From NCBI GenBank assembly GCA_910584145.1, contig CAJTXX010000014.1:1-5308 (forward strand): a stretch of DNA of 5,308 bases, written 5' to 3'. How positions within the stretch are numbered: the first letter of the stretch is position 1; each line of letters opens with the position of its first letter. The position numbers were made by a program, and so were the translations under genes. The DNA comes from an uncultured Eggerthellaceae bacterium. Its GTDB lineage: Bacteria; Actinomycetota; Coriobacteriia; Coriobacteriales; Eggerthellaceae. Below the pieces are notes generated by a model. It made no database searches. It was given only the letters and a program-made list of their open reading frames with translations, and had not been told where the DNA came from. Shown here in pieces: positions 1-5,304 of the stretch.

Positions 1-76
1 CCTGAAAGAGGAGCCCACACCCCCAGGGGTTGCGTTTACTTTGGAAAGTAACCACATCGCACGTTCTCCCCTCTAT
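1..76. other. Flank left of the insertion sequence, with two small palindromes
   Basis: This short stretch has no assignable gene. It holds two perfect inverted repeats close together: ACCCC-CA-GGGGT at 19-30 and TTACTTT-GG-AAAGTAA at 36-51. The second has the size and AT-rich symmetry of an operator for a dimeric winged-helix repressor, but that is inference. On the minus strand an ATG at 57-55 is preceded, 8 nt away, by a GGGGAG ribosome-binding-like sequence (71-66), and the frame stays open to the window edge (19 codons). A leftward gene could therefore start here, with the IS lying only about 5 bp upstream of its ribosome-binding site. The fragment is too short to confirm. Confidence 0.35.
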
Positions 77-100
77 TGGAATGGACCCCGTTCTCCGCAC
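77..100 (+). repeat. Left terminal inverted repeat of the IS3-family element
   Basis: Starting with TGGAATGGACCCC, this 24-bp end matches the reverse complement of 1579-1602 at 15 of 24 positions. The matches are the outer TG, the block TGGACCCC (82-89) and CGCAC (96-100). The outer boundary is set by the TG dinucleotide usual at IS3-family tips. A boundary at 82 instead cannot be excluded, because the three bases between TG and the block differ between the two ends. Confidence 0.72.
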
Positions 101-140
101 ACGAAAAGAAGGAATGGAAAATTTCGAGAAAAGAGGAGAG

Positions 141-872
141 ATGGCTGCAAAGATGCTGTCCGACGAGGAGATCTGCTACCTGAAAGAGCTCGGTTGCGTC
201 GATGATGTCAAAGGCCAGAGCATCGTCTGGAATGCCGGATTCAAGGCGCATGCGAGGATGCGCCTTGAATCCGGAGATGCTCCATCTCGGATATTCAGGG
301 AAGCAGGATGCGGCCCTGAGGTCATAGGGGCCAAGCGCATCGAGAGATGCTGCGCTCGATGGAGGCAGCGCAAGGTCGGCGCGGTCGTGCCATCGAGGCG
401 GGCTCAGATCGTATGCTCGTTCTGCCCCACCAGCTCGCGCTGCGCTGCGAAAAGCGCCCACGAGGAGCAGGTAGCAAAGCTCAAAGAGCAGATAGGATAC
501 CAGACAGAGCTCAAGCGCCGAGCACGCGAGAAGAGGTGGCATGACGTGTCCAGGCTGAAAAAGGCGTCCACGGCCAAGGAGAAGAGGATCATAGCGAACC
601 AAAGGCGCGAGATAGAGCGCCTGCGAAGCGAGGTGAAGGCTTTAAAAGCGCTTGGCGCGCTTGCGAGGGCGAGCAGGCGCGCCCCTCATCAGACGTCCAA
701 GTCCGAGAGGTTCGAGGTGATATGGAACCTTCGGACAGCAGATCCGACGCTTGACATCAAAGCTGCATGCCGAGCGCTTCAAGCGTCGGGCGAGGATACT
801 ATGACTGGGTGGGCGCAGCCGGCAAGCGAGCTGCCCGCGAGATGCGCGACCTCGAGGCGAAGGAGCACATAG
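141..872 (+). CDS. IS3-family transposase OrfA (HTH and coiled-coil protein)
   Basis: OrfA supplies DNA binding and multimerisation for the transposase. From the ATG at 141 the product is 243 aa. Residues about 23-75 form an HTH region with the signature 'P.RIFREAG.GPEVIG.KRIERC.ARW' common to coriobacterial IS3 OrfA proteins. Residues about 106-172 are charged and heptad-rich (EEQVAKLKEQ, REIERLRSEVKAL), the expected leucine-zipper segment. Residues about 188-216 (FEVIWNLR...KAACRALQAS) are what usually heads OrfB; homology then stops, and the last 27 residues (GEDTMTGW onward) are out-of-frame sequence. Start choice is uncertain: ATGs at 81 and 114 are in frame, while 141 has GAGGAG just upstream though close, and 153 fits family starts but lacks a good ribosome-binding site. 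The frame overlaps OrfB by 106 bp. CSFC...C at 92-101 is unusual and of unknown meaning. Confidence 0.75.
   Translation: MAAKMLSDEEICYLKELGCVDDVKGQSIVWNAGFKAHARMRLESGDAPSRIFREAGCGPEVIGAKRIERCCARWRQRKVGAVVPSRRAQIVCSFCPTSSRCAAKSAHEEQVAKLKEQIGYQTELKRRAREKRWHDVSRLKKASTAKEKRIIANQRREIERLRSEVKALKALGALARASRRAPHQTSKSERFEVIWNLRTADPTLDIKAACRALQASGEDTMTGWAQPASELPARCATSRRRST
235..274. repeat. Perfect 17-bp inverted repeat inside OrfA
   Basis: The left arm 235-251 (CCGGATTCAAGGCGCAT) is the exact reverse complement of 258-274, with a 6-base loop GCGAGG. It lies in the HTH coding region (OrfA residues about 32-45). As a result both strands encode almost the same peptide here: GFKAHARMRLESG on the plus strand and GFKAHPRMRLESG on the minus strand. 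In mRNA it would form a very stable hairpin about 95 nt after the likely start codon. Confidence 0.9.
641..647 (+). promoter_or_regulatory. Phased T TTA AAA slippery heptamer in OrfA
   Basis: The heptamer TTTAAAA is read in the OrfA frame as GCT TTA AAA (codons 167-169), which is the correct phase for tandem -1 slippage. It lies just after the coiled coil, where IS150-like elements usually carry their frameshift signal. A -1 slip here enters the OrfB frame but meets TGA at 752-754, before the OrfB homology starts. In this copy it would yield a truncated OrfA variant rather than the OrfAB transposase. Frameshifting itself is not demonstrated. Confidence 0.4.
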
Positions 873-1576
873 AGCAGGCCTTCTCAGCGCATGGGCTCAA
901 GAAGGGCTCGCGCCTCATCAAAAGCGAGCTTGCGCGCGGACAGGGCATCATCATGAACCGCAAGCGCATACAGCGCATCATGCGCAAATACGGCATCGTA
1001 TGCCCGCATAAGCGCAAGCGACCCTATTATCCCATCGGACAAGACGGTGCGCCCAAGGTAGCCGACAACATCCTGAAGAGAGGATTCCATCCAGGATGCT
1101 TGCGCAAGGTCATATTGACCGACATCACCTACCTGCGCTGCTGCGAGGGCTTCGCCTACCTCTCTGCCGTGCTCGACGCCCAAAGCAACGAGCTGCTCGC
1201 CCATGAGCTGTCGCTTTCCTTGGAGATGCCTTTCGTCTTGAGGACCTTCGACAAGCTCGCCGGCATCGAGTTCGCCGAAGACGTTATAAGCCATTCGGAC
1301 AGAGGGGCGCACTACACGGCACAGTCGTATCGCGACAAGCTGCGAGAGATCGGCCTTGCTCAATCCATGTCGGCCAAGGGATGCTGTCTTGACAACGCCG
1401 CCATGGAGTCTTGGTTCGGTCGTATGAAAGAGCAGATGGGACCGACTGACAAGATGACCTTCACTGAGCTATCCGAAACAGTGAACAGGTACGTGCATTA
1501 CTACAACGACCATCGAGCCCAGAAGCGGCTAGGTTGGCGAACGCCGATTGAATATGCTGCTGGACTAGCAGCGTAA
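767..1576 (+). CDS. IS3-family transposase OrfB, DD(35)E catalytic subunit
   Basis: This is the retroviral-integrase-like catalytic part of the transposase, which cuts and joins IS ends. Homology begins at RGYYDW (residues 9-14), followed by an HTH-like N-terminal region including 'MNRKRIQRIMRKYGI' (63-77). The rve core spans about 113-265: catalytic Asp119 (LTDITYL), Asp178 (SHSDRGAHY) and Glu214 (AMESWFGRMK) give the DD(35)E spacing. The C-terminal 'YYNDHRAQKRLGWRTPIEY' block (245-263) is a family hallmark. All catalytic residues are intact and the length of 269 aa is usual. The ATG at 767 is only the first ATG in this frame and has no ribosome-binding site. Normal production would be as an OrfAB fusion, joining OrfA near residue 216 (positions 786-793). 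No canonical slippery site is seen there, so fusion may be lost in this copy. Confidence 0.88.
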   Translation: MPSASSVGRGYYDWVGAAGKRAAREMRDLEAKEHIEQAFSAHGLKKGSRLIKSELARGQGIIMNRKRIQRIMRKYGIVCPHKRKRPYYPIGQDGAPKVADNILKRGFHPGCLRKVILTDITYLRCCEGFAYLSAVLDAQSNELLAHELSLSLEMPFVLRTFDKLAGIEFAEDVISHSDRGAHYTAQSYRDKLREIGLAQSMSAKGCCLDNAAMESWFGRMKEQMGPTDKMTFTELSETVNRYVHYYNDHRAQKRLGWRTPIEYAAGLAA

Positions 1577-1578
1577 GC

Positions 1579-1602
1579 GTGCGAGATCAGGGGTCCACAT
1601 CA
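1579..1602 (-). repeat. Right terminal inverted repeat of the IS3-family element
   Basis: Read on the minus strand it begins TGATGTGGACCCC and matches the left end in the outer TG, the TGGACCCC block (1597-1590) and the inner CGCAC. It starts 2 bp after the OrfB stop codon, as expected for a compact IS. The base after it (1603) starts ACC, which does not match the left flank as a target duplication. Confidence 0.72.
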
Positions 1603-1812
1603 ACCCGAGGAGGCCATTCGGGATTTCGGGCCGATTTTTGAGGCGATTATTTTGCTTTCGGGACGTTCAGGCGAGCTTTTTCGACTCGATCGAACCTCTC
1701 CAGGCTCCCAAATGTGGAGGACACAGGGCAAAGCTGCTCGCACCAGCGCCCCAGCCAGCAGCAGAGAGCGTACAATCGAAAAATCGGCTGAAACCGAGAG
1801 GCGGGAGCGCGA
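1603..1812. other. Intergenic segment, possible small repeat with 10-bp inverted ends
   Basis: No gene is supported in these 210 bases. GCCGATTTTT at 1630-1639 is the exact reverse complement of AAAAATCGGC at 1779-1788, so a 159-bp block lies between short inverted ends, as in a miniature non-coding element. No target duplication is visible around it. Inside are three copies of TTCGGG near the left side (1617, 1625, 1657) and a weak stem CTCCA/TGGAG (1698-1702 with 1715-1719). The segment may equally be the ordinary leader of the next gene. Its status as a dispersed repeat is inference. Confidence 0.3.
1771..1776 (+). promoter_or_regulatory. Possible -10 box for the zincin gene
   Basis: TACAAT differs from the sigma70-type -10 consensus by one base and lies 36 bp before the start codon at 1813, leaving a leader of about 30 nt with the ribosome-binding site. 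No convincing -35 hexamer is found 16-18 bp upstream, so this is a weak call. Confidence 0.28.
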
Positions 1813-2196
1813 ATGACCGATGAAGAGTTCGAGCGCGCCATCGAAGAGGCGCTCGACGGCATGCCCGAGCAGTTCCTCGATGCGCTGGACAACATCGCCA
1901 TCGTGATGCAAGACGAACCCGATGACGACCAGATCGACGCCGTGGCCGACGATGCGCCCGGCGGCGCCGTCTACGGCAACGAACTGCTCGGCCTGTTCGA
2001 CGGGCTCTCGCTGGTGGAGCGCGCCGACGGCTTCGACGACGACACCCCCGATGTCATAACCATCTTCAAGGGGCCCCACGAGCGCTCCTTCCCCGAGCAC
2101 GCCACCTTGGTGGCCGAGATACGCAAGACGGTCGTCCACGAGATAGGCCACTACTTCGGGCTCGACGACGACCGCTTGCACGCCATGGGCTATTAG
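1813..2196 (+). CDS. Zincin-like metallopeptidase family protein (PF06262/DUF1025 type)
   Basis: This is a small (127 aa), very acidic, soluble protein with no signal peptide or membrane segment. Near its C-terminus is the zinc site H109-E110-xx-H113-xx-G116-xx-D119 (VVHEIGHYFGLDD). This is the extended HExxHxxGxxD form in which an Asp can be the third zinc ligand, with Glu110 as catalytic base. The upstream 'GLFDGLSLVER' and 'ITIFKGP' blocks and the total length fit the small actinobacterial zincin family (PF06262). The natural substrate of that family is unknown to me; peptidase activity is predicted from the motif only. The ATG at 1813 is preceded by GGGAG (1803-1807) at 5 nt. The gene stands alone, converges on the permease gene, and is not obviously related to oxalate metabolism. 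Confidence 0.85.
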   Translation: MTDEEFERAIEEALDGMPEQFLDALDNIAIVMQDEPDDDQIDAVADDAPGGAVYGNELLGLFDGLSLVERADGFDDDTPDVITIFKGPHERSFPEHATLVAEIRKTVVHEIGHYFGLDDDRLHAMGY

Positions 2197-2203
2197 CCGC
2201 ACG

Positions 2204-2230
2204 AAAAAGGGAGCCCCGAACGGGGCTCCC
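2204..2230 (-). terminator. Rho-independent terminator of the oxc-permease transcript
   Basis: GGGAGCCCC at 2209-2217 pairs perfectly with 2222-2230 around a GAAC loop (plus strand). Read on the minus strand, the stem is followed directly by a TTTTT run (2208-2204), the classic intrinsic terminator form. It lies 109 bp past the permease stop codon. On the plus strand the stem begins 12 nt after the zincin stop but is followed by TATGCGG with no T-run. It therefore serves the leftward operon best and may only help weakly in the other direction. Confidence 0.88.
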
Positions 2231-2240
2231 TATGCGGAAC

Positions 2241-2278
2241 GTGACGCCACCAGAGGCTGTGAGTGACGCCACACGAGG
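2241..2278. repeat. Short direct repeat in the convergent 3' region
   Basis: GTGACGCCAC occurs at 2241-2250 and again at 2263-2272. With two mismatched bases followed by GAGG, the match extends to 16 bp (14 identical), at a 22-bp period. It lies between the terminator and the permease stop, so on the minus strand it is in the 3' untranslated part of the operon mRNA. Function unknown; two helical turns of spacing would suit paired protein sites, but this could be a simple tandem duplication. Confidence 0.6.
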
Positions 2279-2339
2279 GGTGGCTTCTCGAGGCTGCGCG
2301 CCGCGAGCATAACCGGACGCAACGCCGCAGCCAGCGCTA

Positions 2340-3470
2340 TCAGAACATATGCGTGACCACCGGCACCAGCCACACCCACAAGATGCAGGTTGCGGCGAAG
2401 CCCACCGTTGCCACAGCAGTGGTGGAGGCGCCTTCCTTCACATATATGTTGTAGCGGCTCGCTATGATGATGCCGCTGAACGCCGGAGGCAGCGCCACCG
2501 ACATGACCAGCATCGACAGCTTGTCACCGTCACCCGCCATGCCGCAGAGCAGGCCCACCACCAAGAACACCGCAGGGGTGAGGACGAGGCGGTAGATGGT
2601 GTTCCAGATAGTCTCCACGCCCAGGCTGAACTTCACGGTGGACAGCGCTATGCCCGCAGCCAGCACAGCCACGCCGCTGTTCGCCTTCGCTATCAGGTCG
2701 AACGTGGGGTCTACCTGCTCGGGCACATGGATGCCCACCAGCACGAACGCCACGGCCAGCACAGGAGCCCAGCACACCGGCTGCTTGATGGCGTTCACGA
2801 TAGCAGCCACGTTGGGGTTCTTCGGCTCCCACTTCTTGTGCGCCTTGCGCTCACCCGACGGCGACGCGGCATGTATCTCGCGCACCTTGCCGGTGGTGGC
2901 CAAGTGCTGCTTGGCCTCGGCTTCGGAGACAGGGGCGGCCACGACATCGGGGTGCGTCGCCTCGGCGCCGGCGGCGAGCGCCTTCGCAGCCTTCTCTTTC
3001 GCCTTCGTCTGGCCCAGGTTTATCAGGTAATACCCGATGGGGATGGTGACCGCATTCACCACGATGGATATGATGGCGATGACCAGGTTGGTGTCCACCG
3101 TGTTGCCGTAGATGGGGTCGAGCACGGCGAAGCCCAAGAAGCCGATGGTCGGCGAACCGGCGATCAGCGCGCACACAGCGGCTTCTTGGATGCTGTGCTT
3201 GAACAGCAGGCGGCAGAGCAGGAAGCTCAGCATGAACATGCCCACGATGCCCACGAACCCGAGTATCGTCAGAACGATATCCTGCGCGAGCATCTCGCGC
3301 GTCGCCTTCACGATAGACACGAACAGCGCAGCGGGCAGCGCTATGTTCAGCACCACTTTGTTCAAGCCCTGACGCTGGTCGTCGTCGAAGAATTTGAACT
3401 TGCCGCACAGATACCCCAAGGCCATTATGACCAAGATGGGGATGATGTCTTCAACGATTATCCGTTCCAC
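2340..3470 (-). CDS. AEC-family permease, candidate oxalate/formate carrier
   Basis: This is an inner-membrane transporter of the auxin efflux carrier family (PF03547, TC 2.A.69), whose known bacterial members move small carboxylates such as malonate and malate. It has 376 aa and about ten hydrophobic segments near residues 8-24, 37-55, 64-88, 97-118, 128-151, 231-248, 262-283, 291-312, 317-338 and 352-373. Segments 2 and 4 carry the helix-breaking motifs NIALPAALF and GSPTIGFLGF, and segment 9 carries ALPPAF. The two five-helix halves are separated by a charged Ala/Lys/Glu-rich loop of about 70 residues (152-222), which makes the protein longer than the usual 310-320 aa. The start is GTG at 3470-3468, fixed by a strong AGGAGG 5 nt upstream. 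It lies 67 bp after oxc on the same strand, the same pairing as E. coli yfdU-yfdV. Oxalate or formate as substrate is inferred from context only. Confidence 0.88.
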   Translation of the reverse strand: MERIIVEDIIPILVIMALGYLCGKFKFFDDDQRQGLNKVVLNIALPAALFVSIVKATREMLAQDIVLTILGFVGIVGMFMLSFLLCRLLFKHSIQEAAVCALIAGSPTIGFLGFAVLDPIYGNTVDTNLVIAIISIVVNAVTIPIGYYLINLGQTKAKEKAAKALAAGAEATHPDVVAAPVSEAEAKQHLATTGKVREIHAASPSGERKAHKKWEPKNPNVAAIVNAIKQPVCWAPVLAVAFVLVGIHVPEQVDPTFDLIAKANSGVAVLAAGIALSTVKFSLGVETIWNTIYRLVLTPAVFLVVGLLCGMAGDGDKLSMLVMSVALPPAFSGIIIASRYNIYVKEGASTTAVATVGFAATCILWVWLVPVVTHMF

Positions 3471-3475
3471 AGTTT

Positions 3476-3481
3476 CCTCCT
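3476..3481 (-). promoter_or_regulatory. Strong ribosome-binding site for the permease, fixing a GTG start
   Basis: On the minus strand AGGAGG (3481-3476) lies 5 nt before GTG at 3470-3468, within the purine run GAGAGGAGGAAA. It supports the GTG over any internal ATG, and the encoded N-terminus runs straight into the first membrane helix. Confidence 0.88.
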
Positions 3482-3495
3482 CTCAGCGGTTTAAC

Positions 3496-3527
3496 CGATC
3501 GGGGCGCCGACGTGGGCGCCCCGATCG
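3496..3527 (-). promoter_or_regulatory. GC-rich 13-bp hairpin between oxc and the permease gene
   Basis: CGATCGGGGCGCC at 3496-3508 is the exact reverse complement of 3515-3527, with a 6-base loop. It starts 10 nt after the oxc stop and ends 14 nt before the permease ribosome-binding site on the minus strand. The bases after it are GGTTAAACC, so there is no real T-run and it is not a standard intrinsic terminator. Likely roles are partial attenuation or protection of the oxc mRNA 3' end after processing, giving more decarboxylase than permease. This is inference from structure. Confidence 0.72.
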
Positions 3528-3537
3528 TTCCCGTTGC

Positions 3538-5304
3538 CTACATATGCGCACCGTCGATGTAAGAGTGCTCGGTGCATTCCGATGTCGCCAGCGGGCCTAC
3601 CACCGGCTTGGGGTTCAAGCTGCCGATGTTGCCCGATTCCTTGCCGGCGTAATCGGCCAGCTGCACGTGCACGAAGCTGGGCTTGCCGCTCGCTACGGCC
3701 TCGCCCACCATCTGCTCCACCTCGGCTGGCGTGGTGGCGTAGTAGCCCTTGCCGCCGAACGCCTCGATCATCTTCTCGTAATGGACGTCGTAGGACAGGG
3801 TCAGCGGGCTGGGGTCGCCGTCGTCGCCCAGGTTCTCGAAGTCGCCACGGTAGATGCCGCCGTTGTTCAGCACCACGAACGTGATGGGCAGGTTGAAGCG
3901 GCAGGCCGTCTCCACCTCCATGCCGTCGAAGCCGAAGGCGGAATCGCCGCCGATGTAGAGCACCTTGCCGCCGGTAGCCACCGCCGTGCCGATAGCGTAT
4001 CCGGTGCCGCAGCCCATGACGCCCCACGTGCCGCAGTCGAGGCGGTGGCGCGGCTTGTACATGCTGATGACGTCGCGGCAGTCGTCCAGGCTGTTCGCGC
4101 CCTCGTTGCACAGGTAGAGGTCGGGGTTCTTGTCGTAGACCTTCTTGATGGCGCCCAACGCGTTCCAGTGGCCCATCGGCACCTGGTCGGACGTCTCGCG
4201 CGGGTCGAAACGCGCATCGTTTCTCTGCGTATCGGCCTGGATGGCAGCGAGCCACTCGGCGCTGGCCTTCACCGGCGTGGTGTCGAGGCCCGCTATCAGC
4301 ATCTGGAGCGCGCAGCGCAGGTCGCCCACCACGGGGCACGCGATGGAGCGCGCGTTCTCTATCTCGTGCGGGTCGATCTCCAACTGGATGAACTTCACGT
4401 CGGGGTTCCATTCCTTGCCCTGGCCGAAGTTCAGCATCCAGTTCAGGCGCGCGCCCACCAGCAGCACCACGTCGGCGGTGCGCAGCGCCAAGCCGCGCGC
4501 GCTGGCGGTGCAGTGCGGGTCGTCGTCGGGGATGAGGCCCTTCGCCATGCTCATGGGCTGGTAGGGTATGTCGGTCTTCTTCACGAACTCTTGCAGCTCG
4601 GTCTCGGCGCGGGCGATAGCGGCGCCCTTGCCGATCAGCATGAGCGGGTTCTTCGCGCTGGCCAGGAGCTTCAGCGCCTCGTCGATGCTGCTCTGCGCGG
4701 GCACGACGGGCGCGGGCATGGTGGCCGTCCACAGCTGAGCTGCGGCCTGCTCCTTGTCGAGCGTCTGCGCCACCGCGTCGTCAGGGAAGTCGAGGTACAC
4801 GCCGCCAGGGCGCCCGGAGCACGCGATGTGCATGGCGCGCGCGACCGCCAGCGGGATGTCCTCGATGCGGTCGATGCGGAAGGATTCCTTGGCGAACGCC
4901 TGCGCGTAGGCCATCTGGTCGAGACCTTCGTATTCGCCCTGCTTCATATCCACCACATGGCGGGTGGAGCTGCCGCCGATCATGATGACCGGCCAGCCGT
5001 TGTTCGTCGCCTCGAGCAGCGCGGGCAACCCGTTCAAGAAGCCCGGCGCGGAAACGGTGAGCGCCACGGCCGGGCGCCCGGTGAGGAAGCCCTCGGCGGC
5101 GGCCGCGTTCACCGCGTCCTCCTCGTGGCGCATGCCTATGTAGCGGATGCCCATAGCCTGCGCGATGCGGGCGAAGTCGGTAACGGGGATGCCGACGACG
5201 CCGTACATATTCTTCACACCGCTCTTCAAGAGGGCTTCAGCGAGGTAATGCGGGGAATCTGTCAGGTTCGTGCTGGGAGCAGCAACACTAGTGGTATCAG
5301 TCAT
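3538..5304 (-). CDS. oxc: Oxalyl-CoA decarboxylase
   Basis: This cytoplasmic thiamine-diphosphate enzyme (EC 4.1.1.8) converts oxalyl-CoA to formyl-CoA and CO2. It works in a cycle with formyl-CoA:oxalate CoA-transferase, which is not in this window. The 588-aa product shows the three-domain ThDP fold: N-terminal PYR domain with catalytic-type Glu61 (GMRHEEDA) and the SAPGFLNG block (85-92), Tyr125-Glu126 in QGEYEGLDQ, SGRPGGVY (163-170), a central domain (GARLNWMLNFG, 284-294), and the PP domain with GDS at 453-455 and NN at 480-481, the Mg/ThDP motif, then GGIY. ESG (556-558) near the end matches the C-terminal segment that closes the active site in the Oxalobacter formigenes enzyme, from which my residue equivalents are recalled. 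The oxalyl-CoA-specific blocks separate it from acetolactate synthase and benzoylformate decarboxylase. The ATG lies 4 bp inside the window edge, so its ribosome-binding site and any extension cannot be seen. Confidence 0.95.
   Translation of the reverse strand: MTDTTSVAAPSTNLTDSPHYLAEALLKSGVKNMYGVVGIPVTDFARIAQAMGIRYIGMRHEEDAVNAAAAEGFLTGRPAVALTVSAPGFLNGLPALLEATNNGWPVIMIGGSSTRHVVDMKQGEYEGLDQMAYAQAFAKESFRIDRIEDIPLAVARAMHIACSGRPGGVYLDFPDDAVAQTLDKEQAAAQLWTATMPAPVVPAQSSIDEALKLLASAKNPLMLIGKGAAIARAETELQEFVKKTDIPYQPMSMAKGLIPDDDPHCTASARGLALRTADVVLLVGARLNWMLNFGQGKEWNPDVKFIQLEIDPHEIENARSIACPVVGDLRCALQMLIAGLDTTPVKASAEWLAAIQADTQRNDARFDPRETSDQVPMGHWNALGAIKKVYDKNPDLYLCNEGANSLDDCRDVISMYKPRHRLDCGTWGVMGCGTGYAIGTAVATGGKVLYIGGDSAFGFDGMEVETACRFNLPITFVVLNNGGIYRGDFENLGDDGDPSPLTLSYDVHYEKMIEAFGGKGYYATTPAEVEQMVGEAVASGKPSFVHVQLADYAGKESGNIGSLNPKPVVGPLATSECTEHSYIDGAHM

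Larger units (their letters stand above)
77..1602 (+). mobile_element. IS3-family insertion sequence, about 1526 bp
   Basis: The element is defined by two plus-strand transposase frames (an HTH/coiled-coil OrfA and a DD(35)E OrfB) lying between related inverted ends. Read inward, both ends begin with TG, share TGGACCCC six bases in, and share CGCAC at the inner edge; 15 of 24 positions match. The TG...CA termini, the length and the two overlapping frames in 0 and -1 phase are typical of the IS3 family, and the ends and transposase look closest to the IS150 group. No 3- or 4-bp target duplication is visible: the left flank ends TAT and the right flank starts ACC. The copy may therefore be old, have recombined, or have slightly different true ends. 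The OrfA/OrfB junction may be broken, so activity of this copy is uncertain. Confidence 0.87.

Noticed and set aside
1..188. 10-bp match CCTGAAAGAG at 1-10 and 179-188
   Set aside because: One copy is inside OrfA coding and the other outside the IS; there is no extension of similarity, so it is treated as chance.
36..602. 188-aa minus-strand frame across OrfA containing GFKAHPRMRLESG
   Set aside because: The likeness to the OrfA peptide is caused by the 17-bp palindrome at 235-274, not by a second gene.
1617..1662. Three copies of TTCGGG as a possible CRISPR-like or iteron array
   Set aside because: The units are only 6 bp, irregularly spaced and without conserved spacers.
1600..2202. 200-aa minus-strand frame over the zincin gene
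   Set aside because: It is antisense to a gene with an intact HExxHxxGxxD motif, with no recognisable domain and no ribosome-binding site of note; a shadow.
2209..2230. Terminator for the plus-strand zincin gene
   Set aside because: The stem is followed by TATGCGG on the plus strand, with no T-run; the T-run lies on the minus-strand side, so it is assigned to the oxc-permease operon.
2349..3494. 381-aa plus-strand open frame antisense to the permease
   Set aside because: The translation is His/Arg/Gln-rich with no domain, and the opposite strand encodes a clear AEC transporter with a perfect ribosome-binding site.
3491..4732. 413-aa open frame on the minus strand overlapping oxc
   Set aside because: It is Arg/His/Gly-rich low-complexity translation in an alternative frame of a GC-rich, strongly conserved gene (oxc); a shadow.
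3538..5304. Acetolactate synthase or another ThDP decarboxylase as the identity of oxc
   Set aside because: Blocks such as SAPGFLNG, QGEYEGLDQ, GARLNWMLNFG and the ESG C-terminal segment are those of oxalyl-CoA decarboxylase, and the AEC neighbour fits.
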